This document shows, piece by piece, positions 16,482 through 25,183 of a stretch of 64,000 bases of DNA. The stretch lies in contig JAYQIC010000010.1 of NCBI GenBank assembly GCA_038141425.1, positions 496,001 through 560,000 of the forward strand, in the 5' to 3' direction. Origin of the DNA: UBA7985 sp038141425 (GTDB lineage: Bacteria > Pseudomonadota > Alphaproteobacteria > UBA7985). Made by a program: the position numbers and the translations under genes. The notes under the pieces were generated by a model that was not told the DNA's origin, did not search any database, and saw nothing but the letters and a program-made list of their open reading frames with translations. Within the stretch, counting starts at the first letter, position 1, and each line of letters starts with the position of its first letter.

Positions 16482-18379
16482 GGCGTGGCTTGCCCCCTGT
16501 GGCCTGTGGTCTGACTCTGTTCTACCTGAGCGGCGAGCCGGACTGAAGCGTTGCGGGCGCCGTATCCGGCGTATCCCCCCCGGCGCTCCACAATTTCGAA
16601 GAAGAAACCGTTGAAGATCGGGCGGCAATAGAGCTGGAAGTATTCGCCCTCCCCGTCCCGGTCATAGAGAATGCTGTGCTGCTGCAGGCGCGCGAGCGTG
16701 GCGCTGTCCAGGCCATAGTGCTGCTGCAGCGAGCGGTAGTACCCGGCATCGATGCGCAGGCGCTCCAGACCGGTCTGCTGCAGGCATTCGGCGGTCTCAA
16801 AAATATCGTCGGTGGCGAAGGCGATGTGCTGAACCCCAGCGGTCATGCCTTGCTCAAGAAAGCTGTCAGCGAAAGTACGCTGCGCCGCTGCACCATTCAG
16901 GTTGAGCCGGACTTCACCGGCCGGGCTGGACAGCGCCTGGCTGAGGATCGGGCCGGAGGGGTCTGCGACCCCGGTGAGCGCGGTCTTTTCCATCTCGAAG
17001 GTGGAGGTGTAGTAGGTCAGCCAGCTCTGCATCTCATCCAGCGGCATGGTCTGGGACACGTGATCGATCCGCCGCAGACCGCAGGGTTGGGTCGCCCGGG
17101 TCTTGGTCACCGGGTTGAACTCGATATCCCAGACCCGGTGCAGGTCGGACTGCTCGTCGATGAAATGGACGATGGAGCCGCCTACGCCCTTGACGGCGGG
17201 CAGCTCCAGTTCGCCCTCGGCAACGATGCTTTCGTGAACGGGCGCGCCCAGCATGGCCGCGCGCCTGACCGTCTGCAGAGAATCGCTCACCCGCAGGCCG
17301 ATTTCGGAAACCCGGGGACGGCCCGCCTGCGCGCCTGCCGAGGGTCGCTGCGCCGGCTCGGTGTTGACGACGATATTGACCCCGCCCTGCCGCCACAGCT
17401 CCACGGCCTTGGAGACGTGGCGGCGTTCGAGGCGGAAGCACAGGGCTTCGAGCTGCTGGACCAGTGGATCACGACCGGCCTCGTCGGTGGCAAATTCGAT
17501 GAACTCCAGCCCCTTGGGGTAGACCCGGTCGGGCAGCATCGGCTGAGGGCGGACAAAGTCCGGCGCCGTGCGCGCCACATCGTCGAGCAGAGCGACCAGC
17601 GCGCGGTACCCGTCGCGCGCCGCCGACTGCGGCCGTGGTCGGGAAGCGGCGGGGGAAAGGACGGCATCCGGACCGGTGTTGCGGGTCAGATACCAGGGAC
17701 CGCTGTACCCCGAGCGAGCCAACAGCCGGACGAAGGCGGCGAGGTTCAGATCCCCCTGCCCCGGCAGCAGGTCTTCAGGTCGCTCCATGCTGTCACCGGC
17801 AGCGTCGACCAGCTGTACGAGATGGATCCGCTCGCCGGGCAGCCCCCGCAGCCGGGCGGGCTGAGCACCATCGCGCAGCACGAAAGCGGCGTTGAGCGCG
17901 AGACCCAGACGCGGTTCCGGCACGGCAGCGAGCATCGCCACCATCGCGGTCTCGTCAGCGAGGATGGTGCTGCCGGGGCTCGGTAAAATCGCCAGCTTGG
18001 TGCGGTAGCGGTCCGCCAGCGCCGCCAGCGCGGCCCAGTCTGGTTCGGCGCCCGCACGGCCGGTGGGCAGCACCAGAACCGGAATGTCGAGGACGGCACA
18101 GGTGGCAAACGCCGCGCGCAGCGGCTGGGTGTTCAGACCGGCAGCGTCCTTCCCGGCGCCGAGGTCTTCGAGGCTGAAACCGGCTTCGAGCGCCTGCACC
18201 GGCACGCCAGAGCGCTCGATCAGGGTGGCGAGGTCTTCGGGCTGCGCGCCTTCCAACTCGGTCTGGTCGAGACACAGGGCATCGAAGCCCACCTCGCCCG
18301 CCTGATGGAATTTAGACGCGAGCGTGCCCGGAAGCAGACGTGTCGACAGCCCCAGGACTGCAGAGCCGTCGCTCGTCAT
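16478..18379 (-). CDS. Two-domain sugar isomerase/4-hydroxyphenylpyruvate-dioxygenase-like fusion (QuiC1-like)
   Basis: This 633-residue intact protein starts at the ATG at 18379, which overlaps the DctM stop. Residues 1-270 are a xylose-isomerase-like barrel, of weak sequence quality and low in obvious metal ligands. Residues 290-620 form a vicinal-oxygen-chelate, HPPD-like half with ligands suggested by RRIDHVSQTM, VQHIAFATDDI and FFFEIVERRGGY (His, His, Glu). The QuiC1 family of 3-dehydroshikimate dehydratases has this same fusion and length, and converts 3-dehydroshikimate to protocatechuate. In this operon it may instead dehydrate a related keto-polyol. Confidence 0.78.
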   Translation of the reverse strand: MTSDGSAVLGLSTRLLPGTLASKFHQAGEVGFDALCLDQTELEGAQPEDLATLIERSGVPVQALEAGFSLEDLGAGKDAAGLNTQPLRAAFATCAVLDIPVLVLPTGRAGAEPDWAALAALADRYRTKLAILPSPGSTILADETAMVAMLAAVPEPRLGLALNAAFVLRDGAQPARLRGLPGERIHLVQLVDAAGDSMERPEDLLPGQGDLNLAAFVRLLARSGYSGPWYLTRNTGPDAVLSPAASRPRPQSAARDGYRALVALLDDVARTAPDFVRPQPMLPDRVYPKGLEFIEFATDEAGRDPLVQQLEALCFRLERRHVSKAVELWRQGGVNIVVNTEPAQRPSAGAQAGRPRVSEIGLRVSDSLQTVRRAAMLGAPVHESIVAEGELELPAVKGVGGSIVHFIDEQSDLHRVWDIEFNPVTKTRATQPCGLRRIDHVSQTMPLDEMQSWLTYYTSTFEMEKTALTGVADPSGPILSQALSSPAGEVRLNLNGAAAQRTFADSFLEQGMTAGVQHIAFATDDIFETAECLQQTGLERLRIDAGYYRSLQQHYGLDSATLARLQQHSILYDRDGEGEYFQLYCRPIFNGFFFEIVERRGGYAGYGARNASVRLAAQVEQSQTTGHRGQATP

Positions 18380-19671
18380 CCCGGATAACCGAACATCCTC
18401 GGCATCCACAGGATCAGGTCCGGATTGAGGATCATGACGATGAGCGCGAGGATCAGGACCAGCAGGAAGCCCCAGATTTCCGCGATGATTTCCTTCATCG
18501 GAATCCCGGTGACGGCGTTGATCACAAACAGCAGGACGCCATAGGGCGGCGTGATCAGGCCGATCATCGAGTTGACCACCACCAGAACGCCAAAGTGCAC
18601 CAGATCGATACCCAGCGCTCGGCAGGTCGGGATCAGCAGCGGCACGATCACGAGGATGATCGTGGTCGCGTCGAGGATACAGCCGAGCAGCAGGATCAGA
18701 ATGTTGACCCCGATCAGGAACACCAGCGGGTGCACATCGAGCCCGGTCAGGAAGCCCGACATGGTCGCCGGAATGTTCTCGGTCAGGACGATGTAGTTGA
18801 GGATCAGCGCCCCGCCGATGACCACACCCACGGCCGCCGAGGACCGCGCGCTGTCTACCAGCACGCGGTAGAGATTGCCGATGCTGATTGAGCGGTAGAA
18901 AATCCCGGCCAGAAGCAGGGCGTAGAAGGCTGCGATTGCCGCCGCTTCGGTCGGCGTGGTGATACCGCCATAGATCCCGTAGAGCAGGATCACCGGCATC
19001 AGCAGCGCTGGAAACGCGCGGAAAGTGGTCCGCGGCAGCGCCCGCAGGGCGACCGGCTCTTCCTTCGGGAAATCGCGGCGGGTGGCAATGATGAAGTTCA
19101 TAACCATCAGCACCACGCCCATGAGCACGCCCGGGATAATCCCGGCGAGGAACAGCGCCCCGATCGACGAGTCCGACACCAGCGCATAGAGCACCATCGG
19201 GATCGACGGCGGGATGATCGGGCCGATGGTGGCCGAGGCCGCCGTGATCGCGGCAGCATAGCCCTTCGAATACCGCCCGTTCTTGGTCATCATGCCGATG
19301 ATAATCTTGCCGATACCGGCAGCATCGGCGACCGCCGAGCCAGACATACCCGAGAAGATCAGCGAGGCGATGACGTTGACGTGGCCCAGCCCGCCGCGGA
19401 AGCGGCCGACCATGGCGATACAGAAGTTCAGCAATCGGTCTGAGATCGTGCCGGCGTTCATGATATTGGCCGCGACGATAAACAGCGGCACACTGAGCAG
19501 GACGAAGCTCTTGAAAATGCCCTGGATGATCTTCTCACCCGCCAGCGCGAGGTCCATGCCCGCAACGCCGAGGTAGACCAGCGAAGCCAACAGGATCGAG
19601 TAGCCGATCGGGGTGCCGATCCCGGCAAGCCCGAACAGGGCGATCAGGAACAGGAGCAGCTCAAAACTCAT
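18376..19671 (-). CDS. TRAP transporter large permease (DctM-type)
   Basis: This 431-residue intact membrane protein has about 12 hydrophobic segments and family motifs SGMSGSAVADAAGIGKI, GPIIPPSIPMVLYA and LITPPYGVLLFVINA. It forms the ion-coupled channel of a tripartite ATP-independent periplasmic transporter. It overlaps the DctQ gene upstream and the QuiC1-like gene downstream by 4 bases each, tying transport and metabolism into one transcript. Confidence 0.93.
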   Translation of the reverse strand: MSFELLLFLIALFGLAGIGTPIGYSILLASLVYLGVAGMDLALAGEKIIQGIFKSFVLLSVPLFIVAANIMNAGTISDRLLNFCIAMVGRFRGGLGHVNVIASLIFSGMSGSAVADAAGIGKIIIGMMTKNGRYSKGYAAAITAASATIGPIIPPSIPMVLYALVSDSSIGALFLAGIIPGVLMGVVLMVMNFIIATRRDFPKEEPVALRALPRTTFRAFPALLMPVILLYGIYGGITTPTEAAAIAAFYALLLAGIFYRSISIGNLYRVLVDSARSSAAVGVVIGGALILNYIVLTENIPATMSGFLTGLDVHPLVFLIGVNILILLLGCILDATTIILVIVPLLIPTCRALGIDLVHFGVLVVVNSMIGLITPPYGVLLFVINAVTGIPMKEIIAEIWGFLLVLILALIVMILNPDLILWMPRMFGYPG

Positions 19672-20411
19672 GACGACGGCTCCTCTGCCAAGGTTTCATC
19701 TGTCCCGTCATCCGCGCCATAGTCCTCCCCCTCGTCGGGGTCTTCGCGCTTCAGGATCAGGTTGACGCGCCGCACGGCAAACTGGATTACCACGGCAATC
19801 ATGAAGATGCCGTAGACCATGAAGATGGTGCGCAGCGGGATCTTGCTGCCCTCAAACGGGATGCGCACGGTCGAGGTCTTCCGCATGCCCATCCAGTCGA
19901 TGTAGTCCCAGGTCGGCACAAAGGCCCAGGTAAAGGCTAGCACGATCGCCGCGCAGGCGAGCAACGCAAACACGAGACGGATTGGGCGCGGCACCGCAAG
20001 ATAAAGAATATCGAAGGTGACGTGATCTCTTTGACGGACAATGAAGGCGCAGCCGAAGAACACGATCCAGAGCCACAGGATCAGGCACAGCTCGACCGTC
20101 CAGCCAAAGGCATCACGCAGCACGTAGCGCGAGAAAATCTGCAGCAGAAAGACGATGAAGACACCGGCGAGCAAGCCGGCGGAGATGAATTCAGCCGCGC
20201 GCTGCAACCATTTTCGCAGCAGCATCGGGCCGACAAAGAACAGAATACTTACCCAGATGATCAGCCAGATCACGTGGGAATCAGCCAGACGCTTGGTCCC
20301 GACAACGCGGATCGCGTACTGCTGAAGCGCAAAGTAAATGAAAAGCGCCGCCAGCAAGCTGGCGGCGACAATCAAGGCACCGCGGAAGAGTTCTTTAAGA
20401 CTTGGCTGCAC
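19668..20411 (-). CDS. TRAP transporter small permease (DctQ-type)
   Basis: This 247-residue protein has about four to five membrane helices, with RYVLRDAFGWTVELCLILWLW matching the DctQ signature of an ARY-type loop followed by an E-rich helix. It is longer than the usual 160-180 residues because of an extra N-terminal helix (RGALIVAASLLAALFI). It ends in an acidic tail rich in D and E. A 9-bp perfect hairpin (20347-20355 with 20358-20366) lies inside its first codons, just after the dctP-dctQ gap, and may reduce expression relative to the binding protein. Confidence 0.88.
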   Translation of the reverse strand: MQPSLKELFRGALIVAASLLAALFIYFALQQYAIRVVGTKRLADSHVIWLIIWVSILFFVGPMLLRKWLQRAAEFISAGLLAGVFIVFLLQIFSRYVLRDAFGWTVELCLILWLWIVFFGCAFIVRQRDHVTFDILYLAVPRPIRLVFALLACAAIVLAFTWAFVPTWDYIDWMGMRKTSTVRIPFEGSKIPLRTIFMVYGIFMIAVVIQFAVRRVNLILKREDPDEGEDYGADDGTDETLAEEPSS

Positions 20412-20446
20412 TTAAAATATCTCCCGCGGTAAAACCGGGCCGAGGA

Positions 20447-21451
20447 TTAGTTGCCCAGTGCGTTAATCCGGTCGAGAACGCCATCAGGCCAGCTGGCAGC
20501 AACTTCGCTACCAACGTACTGAGCCTGTACGTGGGTCCGGAAAGCTTCGAGGTCTGGGGTGTAGATTTCAACGCCCTGACTACGGATGAAGTCAGCGAGG
20601 TTGTTCTCTTTGTCCAGCTGCTTCAGACGGCCGTAAGCTGCTGCTGCATCAGCCGCACGCTGCACGGTCATCTGCTGTTCAGCGGACAGACCATCCCAAA
20701 CTTCTTTCGAGAAGGCAATGTAGTTGAGGTCAACCAGGTGCGAGGTCAGAGCGATCTGCTTGGTGACTTCGTAGAACTTCTTGTCGACAACGGTCGGCAG
20801 TGGGTTGTCCTGCCCGTCAACAGCACCGGTGGACAGCGCGGTGTAAACTTCGCTGAAGGCCAGTGGGGTTGCGGAAGCACCCAGGGCGTTGCCCAGGAAC
20901 TGCCAGGCGTCGGTGCCAGGCATACGCAGGTTCACACCGGCGAGGTCAGCCGGGGTCTGTACGTCCAGCTCTTCGCGGGTCTGGCGCAGGTTCACGTGAC
21001 GGCGGCCAAGGTACATGACGGAGAGCAGCTTGACGCCAAGCTCTTCTTCAGCGGTCGCCTTGAAGGCATCCATCAGCGGATCGTTGAAGACCCGAACCTG
21101 GTGAGCAGCGTCCTGGTGAACGTAGCCGGTAGCGAAGATCGAGAACTCTGGAAAGAACTGAGCCATTTCCTGAGCCGAAGCGATCGACATGGTGAGGTTG
21201 CCGCGGCTGATGGCTTCCAGTTCGGTGCCCTGAGCAAACAGAGTGCCGTTGTAGCCAGGCTGGTAGTCGGCGAAATCAGCAACCATAGGCGCGAAGACTT
21301 CGGCCATAGCAACGGACCGCGGGTCGGTCTCGGAGCCAGAGGTTGCAAGGGTAAAGGTCAGCTTGTCAGCGAAAGCTGGGGTAGCAGCGCCAGCCACAAG
21401 GCTGAGAGCGGCTACAGAAACGATCGCAGCGCGACGCGTCATCTTAATCAT
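20447..21451 (-). CDS. TRAP transporter periplasmic binding protein (DctP-type)
   Basis: This 334-residue intact protein has a signal peptide (RRAAIVSVAALSLVAGAATPAFA) followed by DKLTFTLATSG. The family arginine that binds a substrate carboxylate is in GVNLRMPGTDAW. The hallmark region GAVDGQDNPLPTVV follows. The ligand is therefore expected to be an organic acid, such as a sugar acid or a carboxylated cyclitol. It is the first gene of the transporter and metabolic operon. The 107 bases upstream are A/T rich and probably hold a promoter. Confidence 0.92.
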   Translation of the reverse strand: MIKMTRRAAIVSVAALSLVAGAATPAFADKLTFTLATSGSETDPRSVAMAEVFAPMVADFADYQPGYNGTLFAQGTELEAISRGNLTMSIASAQEMAQFFPEFSIFATGYVHQDAAHQVRVFNDPLMDAFKATAEEELGVKLLSVMYLGRRHVNLRQTREELDVQTPADLAGVNLRMPGTDAWQFLGNALGASATPLAFSEVYTALSTGAVDGQDNPLPTVVDKKFYEVTKQIALTSHLVDLNYIAFSKEVWDGLSAEQQMTVQRAADAAAAYGRLKQLDKENNLADFIRSQGVEIYTPDLEAFRTHVQAQYVGSEVAASWPDGVLDRINALGN

Positions 21452-21558
21452 GAGTTTCCTCCCGTAGAAAATCTACGCCTATAGGGGGCGCGAGGTTAGG
21501 GTATCTATGATTTAGCCAATTTTGCAAGATATTTTTAAAACTATCGGATATTTTTTCT

Positions 21559-22635
21559 TCACGCAGAAACTTGGCGAACAGGTGCGCTGTTCTGGTTTCC
21601 GACAGATACTTCATCCCCGCGCGCGGCCGACTGCGCCACGGCTTCAACCACCTCCAGCGAGCGCAGTCCTTCGAGGCCCGTCACCAGCGGTTCTTCTTCG
21701 CCCCGGATCACCTTAGCGAAGTGCTGGAGCTGGGTGACGAGCGGGTCCTGGGTGTCGGCGGTGAGCGACTGGGCATTGATGGGGGACCACCAATCGGGTC
21801 CGCCTTCATGCCGCCACAGCCGCAAATCGGGCAAAGAGAGCCCGCCTTGGGAGCCGCCGATGAGGTAGCAGCTTTCCTGCGTGGCCGGGTACGCCGGGTT
21901 CTCGCGGGAGGTCATCTCCCAGCTCCAGGGCGCAACGATGCTGTCTGAGACACTGATGGTCGCGATGGCACCGCTGGCGAACCGCAGGATCGCCATAGCA
22001 AGGTCTTCGTTCTCAAAACCGCGGCGAGAGGGCGCAGATACGGCCTGCACGCTTTCAACTTCGCCGCAGAAGTACCGCAACAGATCGACATCGTGGACGA
22101 GGTTGACCGAAATCGGCCCTGCCCCGTGCTTGGTGCGCCACGGCGCAACGTCGAAGTAGTAGTCCGGCTTATAGAACCAGCAGGTGGACTGAACCGCGCG
22201 CAGCTCGCCGATGGCGCCTGAATCGATGACCTGCTTGGCGGCGCGAACCATGCCGTTATAGCGGCGATGGTGCCCGACCAGCAGTGGCACGTCGGCCTGA
22301 CGCGCCGCGGCTGTGATGGTGGCCGCCTCGGTCGAGGTGACGGCAATCGGCTTTTCAACCAGGGTCGGGACGCCGGCACCAATCAGCGTCAGGCACTGGG
22401 CGGGATGGCCCGGCGTGGGCGTTGCGACCAAAGCGCCCTGAGGGGTGACTTCGGCGAGCATCGCCTCCAGATCCGCGTAGACCGGCACACCCAAAGCCGC
22501 CGCATCCTGCCGCGCTTCGGGCGAGGCCTCGACCACGGCGCACAGCTCCAGCTCAGGCCGCTGCTGAATAATTGCGGCGTGTCGTCGGCCAATCAGACCG
22601 TAACCCACGACGGCAATCGCAATTGTCTCGGGCAT
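21559..22635 (-). CDS. Gfo/Idh/MocA-family oxidoreductase (third)
   Basis: This 358-residue intact protein has a Rossmann motif AVVGYGLIGRRHAAII and the catalytic lysine in PTLVEKPIAVT. The substrate domain has HHRRYNGMVRAAKQ and NLVHDVDLLRYFCGEV, where aspartate and histidine match the active site of inositol 2-dehydrogenase-like enzymes. It is probably the first oxidative step of the pathway. It lies upstream of dctP across a 107-base A/T-rich gap, so it may be co-transcribed or have its own promoter next to the divergent GntR gene. Confidence 0.88.
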   Translation of the reverse strand: MPETIAIAVVGYGLIGRRHAAIIQQRPELELCAVVEASPEARQDAAALGVPVYADLEAMLAEVTPQGALVATPTPGHPAQCLTLIGAGVPTLVEKPIAVTSTEAATITAAARQADVPLLVGHHRRYNGMVRAAKQVIDSGAIGELRAVQSTCWFYKPDYYFDVAPWRTKHGAGPISVNLVHDVDLLRYFCGEVESVQAVSAPSRRGFENEDLAMAILRFASGAIATISVSDSIVAPWSWEMTSRENPAYPATQESCYLIGGSQGGLSLPDLRLWRHEGGPDWWSPINAQSLTADTQDPLVTQLQHFAKVIRGEEEPLVTGLEGLRSLEVVEAVAQSAARGDEVSVGNQNSAPVRQVSA

Positions 22636-22711
22636 TCAGGCGTTCCTCGGAGCGATGGCTTTTTAGCTTCTGAGCGCAGTCTATCTGAATTTTGGCAACA
22701 GCTGCAATAAC

Positions 22712-22729
22712 AAATGATATTTCTCATTT
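22712..22729. promoter_or_regulatory. Palindrome in divergent Gfo/Idh-GntR gap
   Basis: Arms AAATGA (22712) and TCATTT (22724) are separated by 6 bases. The element lies in the 177-base divergent gap, about 77 bases upstream of the Gfo/Idh start, and is a candidate operator for the adjacent GntR protein. Confidence 0.45.
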
Positions 22730-22770
22730 TGCCAGACGAAATAAGCGTTTGAGGTTGAACTCCCAAAACA

Positions 22771-22791
22771 ATAGAATGAACGGCGTTCTAT
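22771..22791. promoter_or_regulatory. Inverted repeat upstream of GntR gene
   Basis: Arms ATAGAA and TTCTAT are separated by 9 bases, 21 bases upstream of the GntR start codon. The position suits autoregulation. The arm sequences differ from the site at 22712, so at most one of the two may be the true GntR site. Confidence 0.4.
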
Positions 22792-22812
22792 ATTCACATC
22801 TGATTAAATCTC

Positions 22813-23490
22813 ATGAGCAAATCCCTGAACGCGGTTGGTGCATCCACCTACCAGAACATCAAGCGCGATATCATTTTCGGGCACCTCGCGCCGGGCGCAA
22901 AGCTAAAGCTGGACGGCCTGCGCAACCGGTACGCGGCCAGCATGTCGACGCTGCGGGAGACGCTCAACCGGCTGGCCAGCGAAGGCTTTGTCGACGCGCA
23001 GGACCAGCGCGGTTTCTTCGTTCGCCCGGTGTCCAGGGACGACCTGATCGAAGTCGCCAATCTGCGGGTTTTGCTCGAATGTCACGCCCTGCGTCTTTCG
23101 GTGGCGAACGGGGATACGGACTGGGAAGGCAATCTGGTGGCGGCCCATCACAAGCTGCACCTGATGGAACAGAAGATGCTGGTCGGTGACCAGAGCCAGA
23201 AGGAAGACTGGAAGCGCTACGACTGGGGTTTTCACCTCGCGCTGATCGAAGCCTGCGGCTCGCAGAACCTGCTGTCGCTGCACGCCGTGCTTTACGACAA
23301 GTATCTGCGCTATCAGATGCTGGTCCTCACCTACCGCGGTGAAGAAGCCGTCGACGAGCACCAGGCCATGTTCCAGGCCGCGCTCGAGCGCAAGGTCGAC
23401 CTGTGTGCAGAGATCCTCGAGCAGCACATCATCAAGGGCTTGAACCACACCCTCGCCGCCTTCAACGACAAGAGCATCCTGCCCGGCTAG
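22813..23490 (+). CDS. GntR-family (FCD) transcriptional regulator
   Basis: This 225-residue intact protein has an N-terminal winged helix (residues 8-70: TYQNIKRDIIFGHLAPGAKL, SMSTLRETLNRLASEGFV). The C-terminal all-helical FCD domain has putative metal-binding histidines in GFHLALIEACGS, DEHQAMFQA and LEQHIIKGL. Members usually repress catabolic operons and release DNA on binding a sugar acid or organic acid. Its divergent position makes it the likely regulator of the 8.35-22.6 kb operon. Its stop overlaps the convergent PhyH gene by 4 bases. Confidence 0.88.
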   Translation: MSKSLNAVGASTYQNIKRDIIFGHLAPGAKLKLDGLRNRYAASMSTLRETLNRLASEGFVDAQDQRGFFVRPVSRDDLIEVANLRVLLECHALRLSVANGDTDWEGNLVAAHHKLHLMEQKMLVGDQSQKEDWKRYDWGFHLALIEACGSQNLLSLHAVLYDKYLRYQMLVLTYRGEEAVDEHQAMFQAALERKVDLCAEILEQHIIKGLNHTLAAFNDKSILPG

Positions 23491-24316
23491 TAGTCGCGCT
23501 TGCGCTCCGCCCCGGCGTAGAGAATATCCGACAGCTTCTGGTTGGCATCGACCCGCAGGGCGACAGCATCATCGCTCATGGCCTCGGCCACGCGCGGGGC
23601 TTCGATATGGCTGTGGCCGCCTTCGCTGCCCCTTGCGCTCTGCACGTACATCTCGCCCAGCACCTGATGCACGCGCGGAGTGATATAGCTCTGCAGCGCA
23701 AAGCCGATCCGCCGTTCGCCAGAGCGGTTCGCGCCTGAGCCGTGGACCGTGCGCGGATGATGCAGCGACATCTGCCCGGGCTTGAGCGGCAGCGGCACAG
23801 CGGCGGCCTCGTCCACGTCCTGCACCTCCTGCCCCCGGGTGAGCAGGTTATCTTCGCCGTATGTATCGACGTGATCCCGCAGCGGCGCGTGGTGCGAGCC
23901 GGGGATCATGTACATGCAGCCGTTTTCTTCGGTCACGTTGCTGATCGCGACCCAACCGGTCACCCAGTCGTGGGGCTCCATCCCGCGTAGCGGGCATCCT
24001 GGTGCCAGCTGATGAACCCCTCGCTCTGCGGTTCCTTGATGAACAGGGTCGAACCGGCGGCGAGGATATCCCCGCCGAGCACGTCTTCGATGGCGTCGAG
24101 CACCCGGCTGTCGTGCACGATCCGGTCGAGCACCGGCAGCGCCAGATGCCCGTTGTTGCGCCCTGCGCCATCAAGGGCGTTGGGCCATGTGGCCTCGGCA
24201 GCCTCGATTTCGGCGCGGATTTCGGCGATCTCGTCGGCGGAAAAGATATCGATGGGCGCGACGTATCCATCGCGCGCGTAGGCGGCTTGCTGTTCAGTGG
24301 TCAGGCGCTTGGGCAT
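23487..24316 (-). CDS. Phytanoyl-CoA dioxygenase (PhyH) family protein, one apparent frameshift
   Basis: This is an Fe(II)/2-oxoglutarate oxygenase of about 276 residues. The iron motif His-x-Asp is seen as ISWHQDARYAGW. The distal His lies in HPRTVHGSGANRSGERR, whose arginine is expected to bind 2-oxoglutarate. The frame breaks at the C3 run 23982-23984 in this strand's complement, where one base is missing between YAG and MEPHDWVTG. The start is the ATG at 24316; a TTG at 24331 is an alternative. The family hydroxylates diverse small molecules. It is convergent with GntR and its substrate cannot be read. Confidence 0.82.
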
Positions 24317-24537
24317 GGACGGGTTCCACAACGGTCAGTGACGGTACGGGCGGAGTTTACGCAAAGATAAAGCCGACGCCATCCCTGACTTTTCACCGAC
24401 GGCGCCAGCCCTGCATTTGCGCTGACTTACCCCCAAGCATTTGCTCAGGTCGGGGCTGCCCCCAGCACCTTCGATCTGGACCCTCGGAGGGCAAAGTGCA
24501 TAAATACCGCCGCGAAATACAGTTCTGGAGAACAGCA

Positions 24538-25134
24538 ATGACCATCAACGCGATGCCCGCACAGACCATGGCGCAGGCGCTCGTCCCCATTGAAAACAGC
24601 CTGATCCGCAATGTCGGCCTCGCCATCCTCGGCAGCCTGGCGCTGTGGGTTTCCGCGAAGATCAGCATTCCGTTCTGGCCTGTTCCACTGACCCTGCAGA
24701 CCCTGGTGGTGCTGGTCATCGGCATGGCCTTCGGCTGGCGCCTCGGTATGGCGACGGTGCTGCTCTACCTCGCTGAGGGTGCAGCCGGTCTGCCGGTGTT
24801 CGCCGGCACCCCGGAAAAGGGCATTGGCCTGGCCTACATGACGAGCACGACCGGTGGTTACCTGCTCGGCTTCGTCCTCGCGGCTGGCGTTGTCGGTTTC
24901 CTCGCCGAGCGTGGCTGGGACCGTAGCCCACTGGGTACGGCGGGTGCCATGCTGATCGGTAACATCGTGATCTACATCCCCGGCCTGATCTGGCTGGGCA
25001 CGGTACTGGGTTGGGACAATCCGATCCTGGCGTGGGGCATGACCCCTTTCCTCGCCGGCGATCTGCTGAAGCTCATCCTCGCTGCCGCTCTCATGCCCGG
25101 TATCTGGGCGCTGCTTTCCCGCGGCAAGCAGTAA
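24538..25134 (+). CDS. bioY: Biotin transporter BioY
   Basis: This 198-residue intact membrane protein has six hydrophobic helices. The BioY signature is clear: SAKISIPFWPVPLTLQTLVVL near residue 40, then MTSTTGGYLLGFVLAA and GMTPFLAGDLLKLILAAAL. BioY is the substrate-binding S component for biotin, either alone or with a BioMN energy module; no bioM or bioN is in the window. The 206-base upstream gap shows no recognisable BioR box by eye. It is a stand-alone plus-strand gene convergent with the peptide ABC operon. Confidence 0.93.
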   Translation: MTINAMPAQTMAQALVPIENSLIRNVGLAILGSLALWVSAKISIPFWPVPLTLQTLVVLVIGMAFGWRLGMATVLLYLAEGAAGLPVFAGTPEKGIGLAYMTSTTGGYLLGFVLAAGVVGFLAERGWDRSPLGTAGAMLIGNIVIYIPGLIWLGTVLGWDNPILAWGMTPFLAGDLLKLILAAALMPGIWALLSRGKQ

Positions 25135-25183
25135 TCTTACCCGCTAGTCTAACGCGCTGAACCCGCCGTCCGCGCCTCGATCC

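Noticed and set aside
20347..20366. Perfect 9-bp hairpin at the start of the DctQ gene as a terminator
   Set aside because: It lies inside coding sequence, has a 2-base loop that is too tight and no T tract. It is noted with the gene but not called as a terminator.
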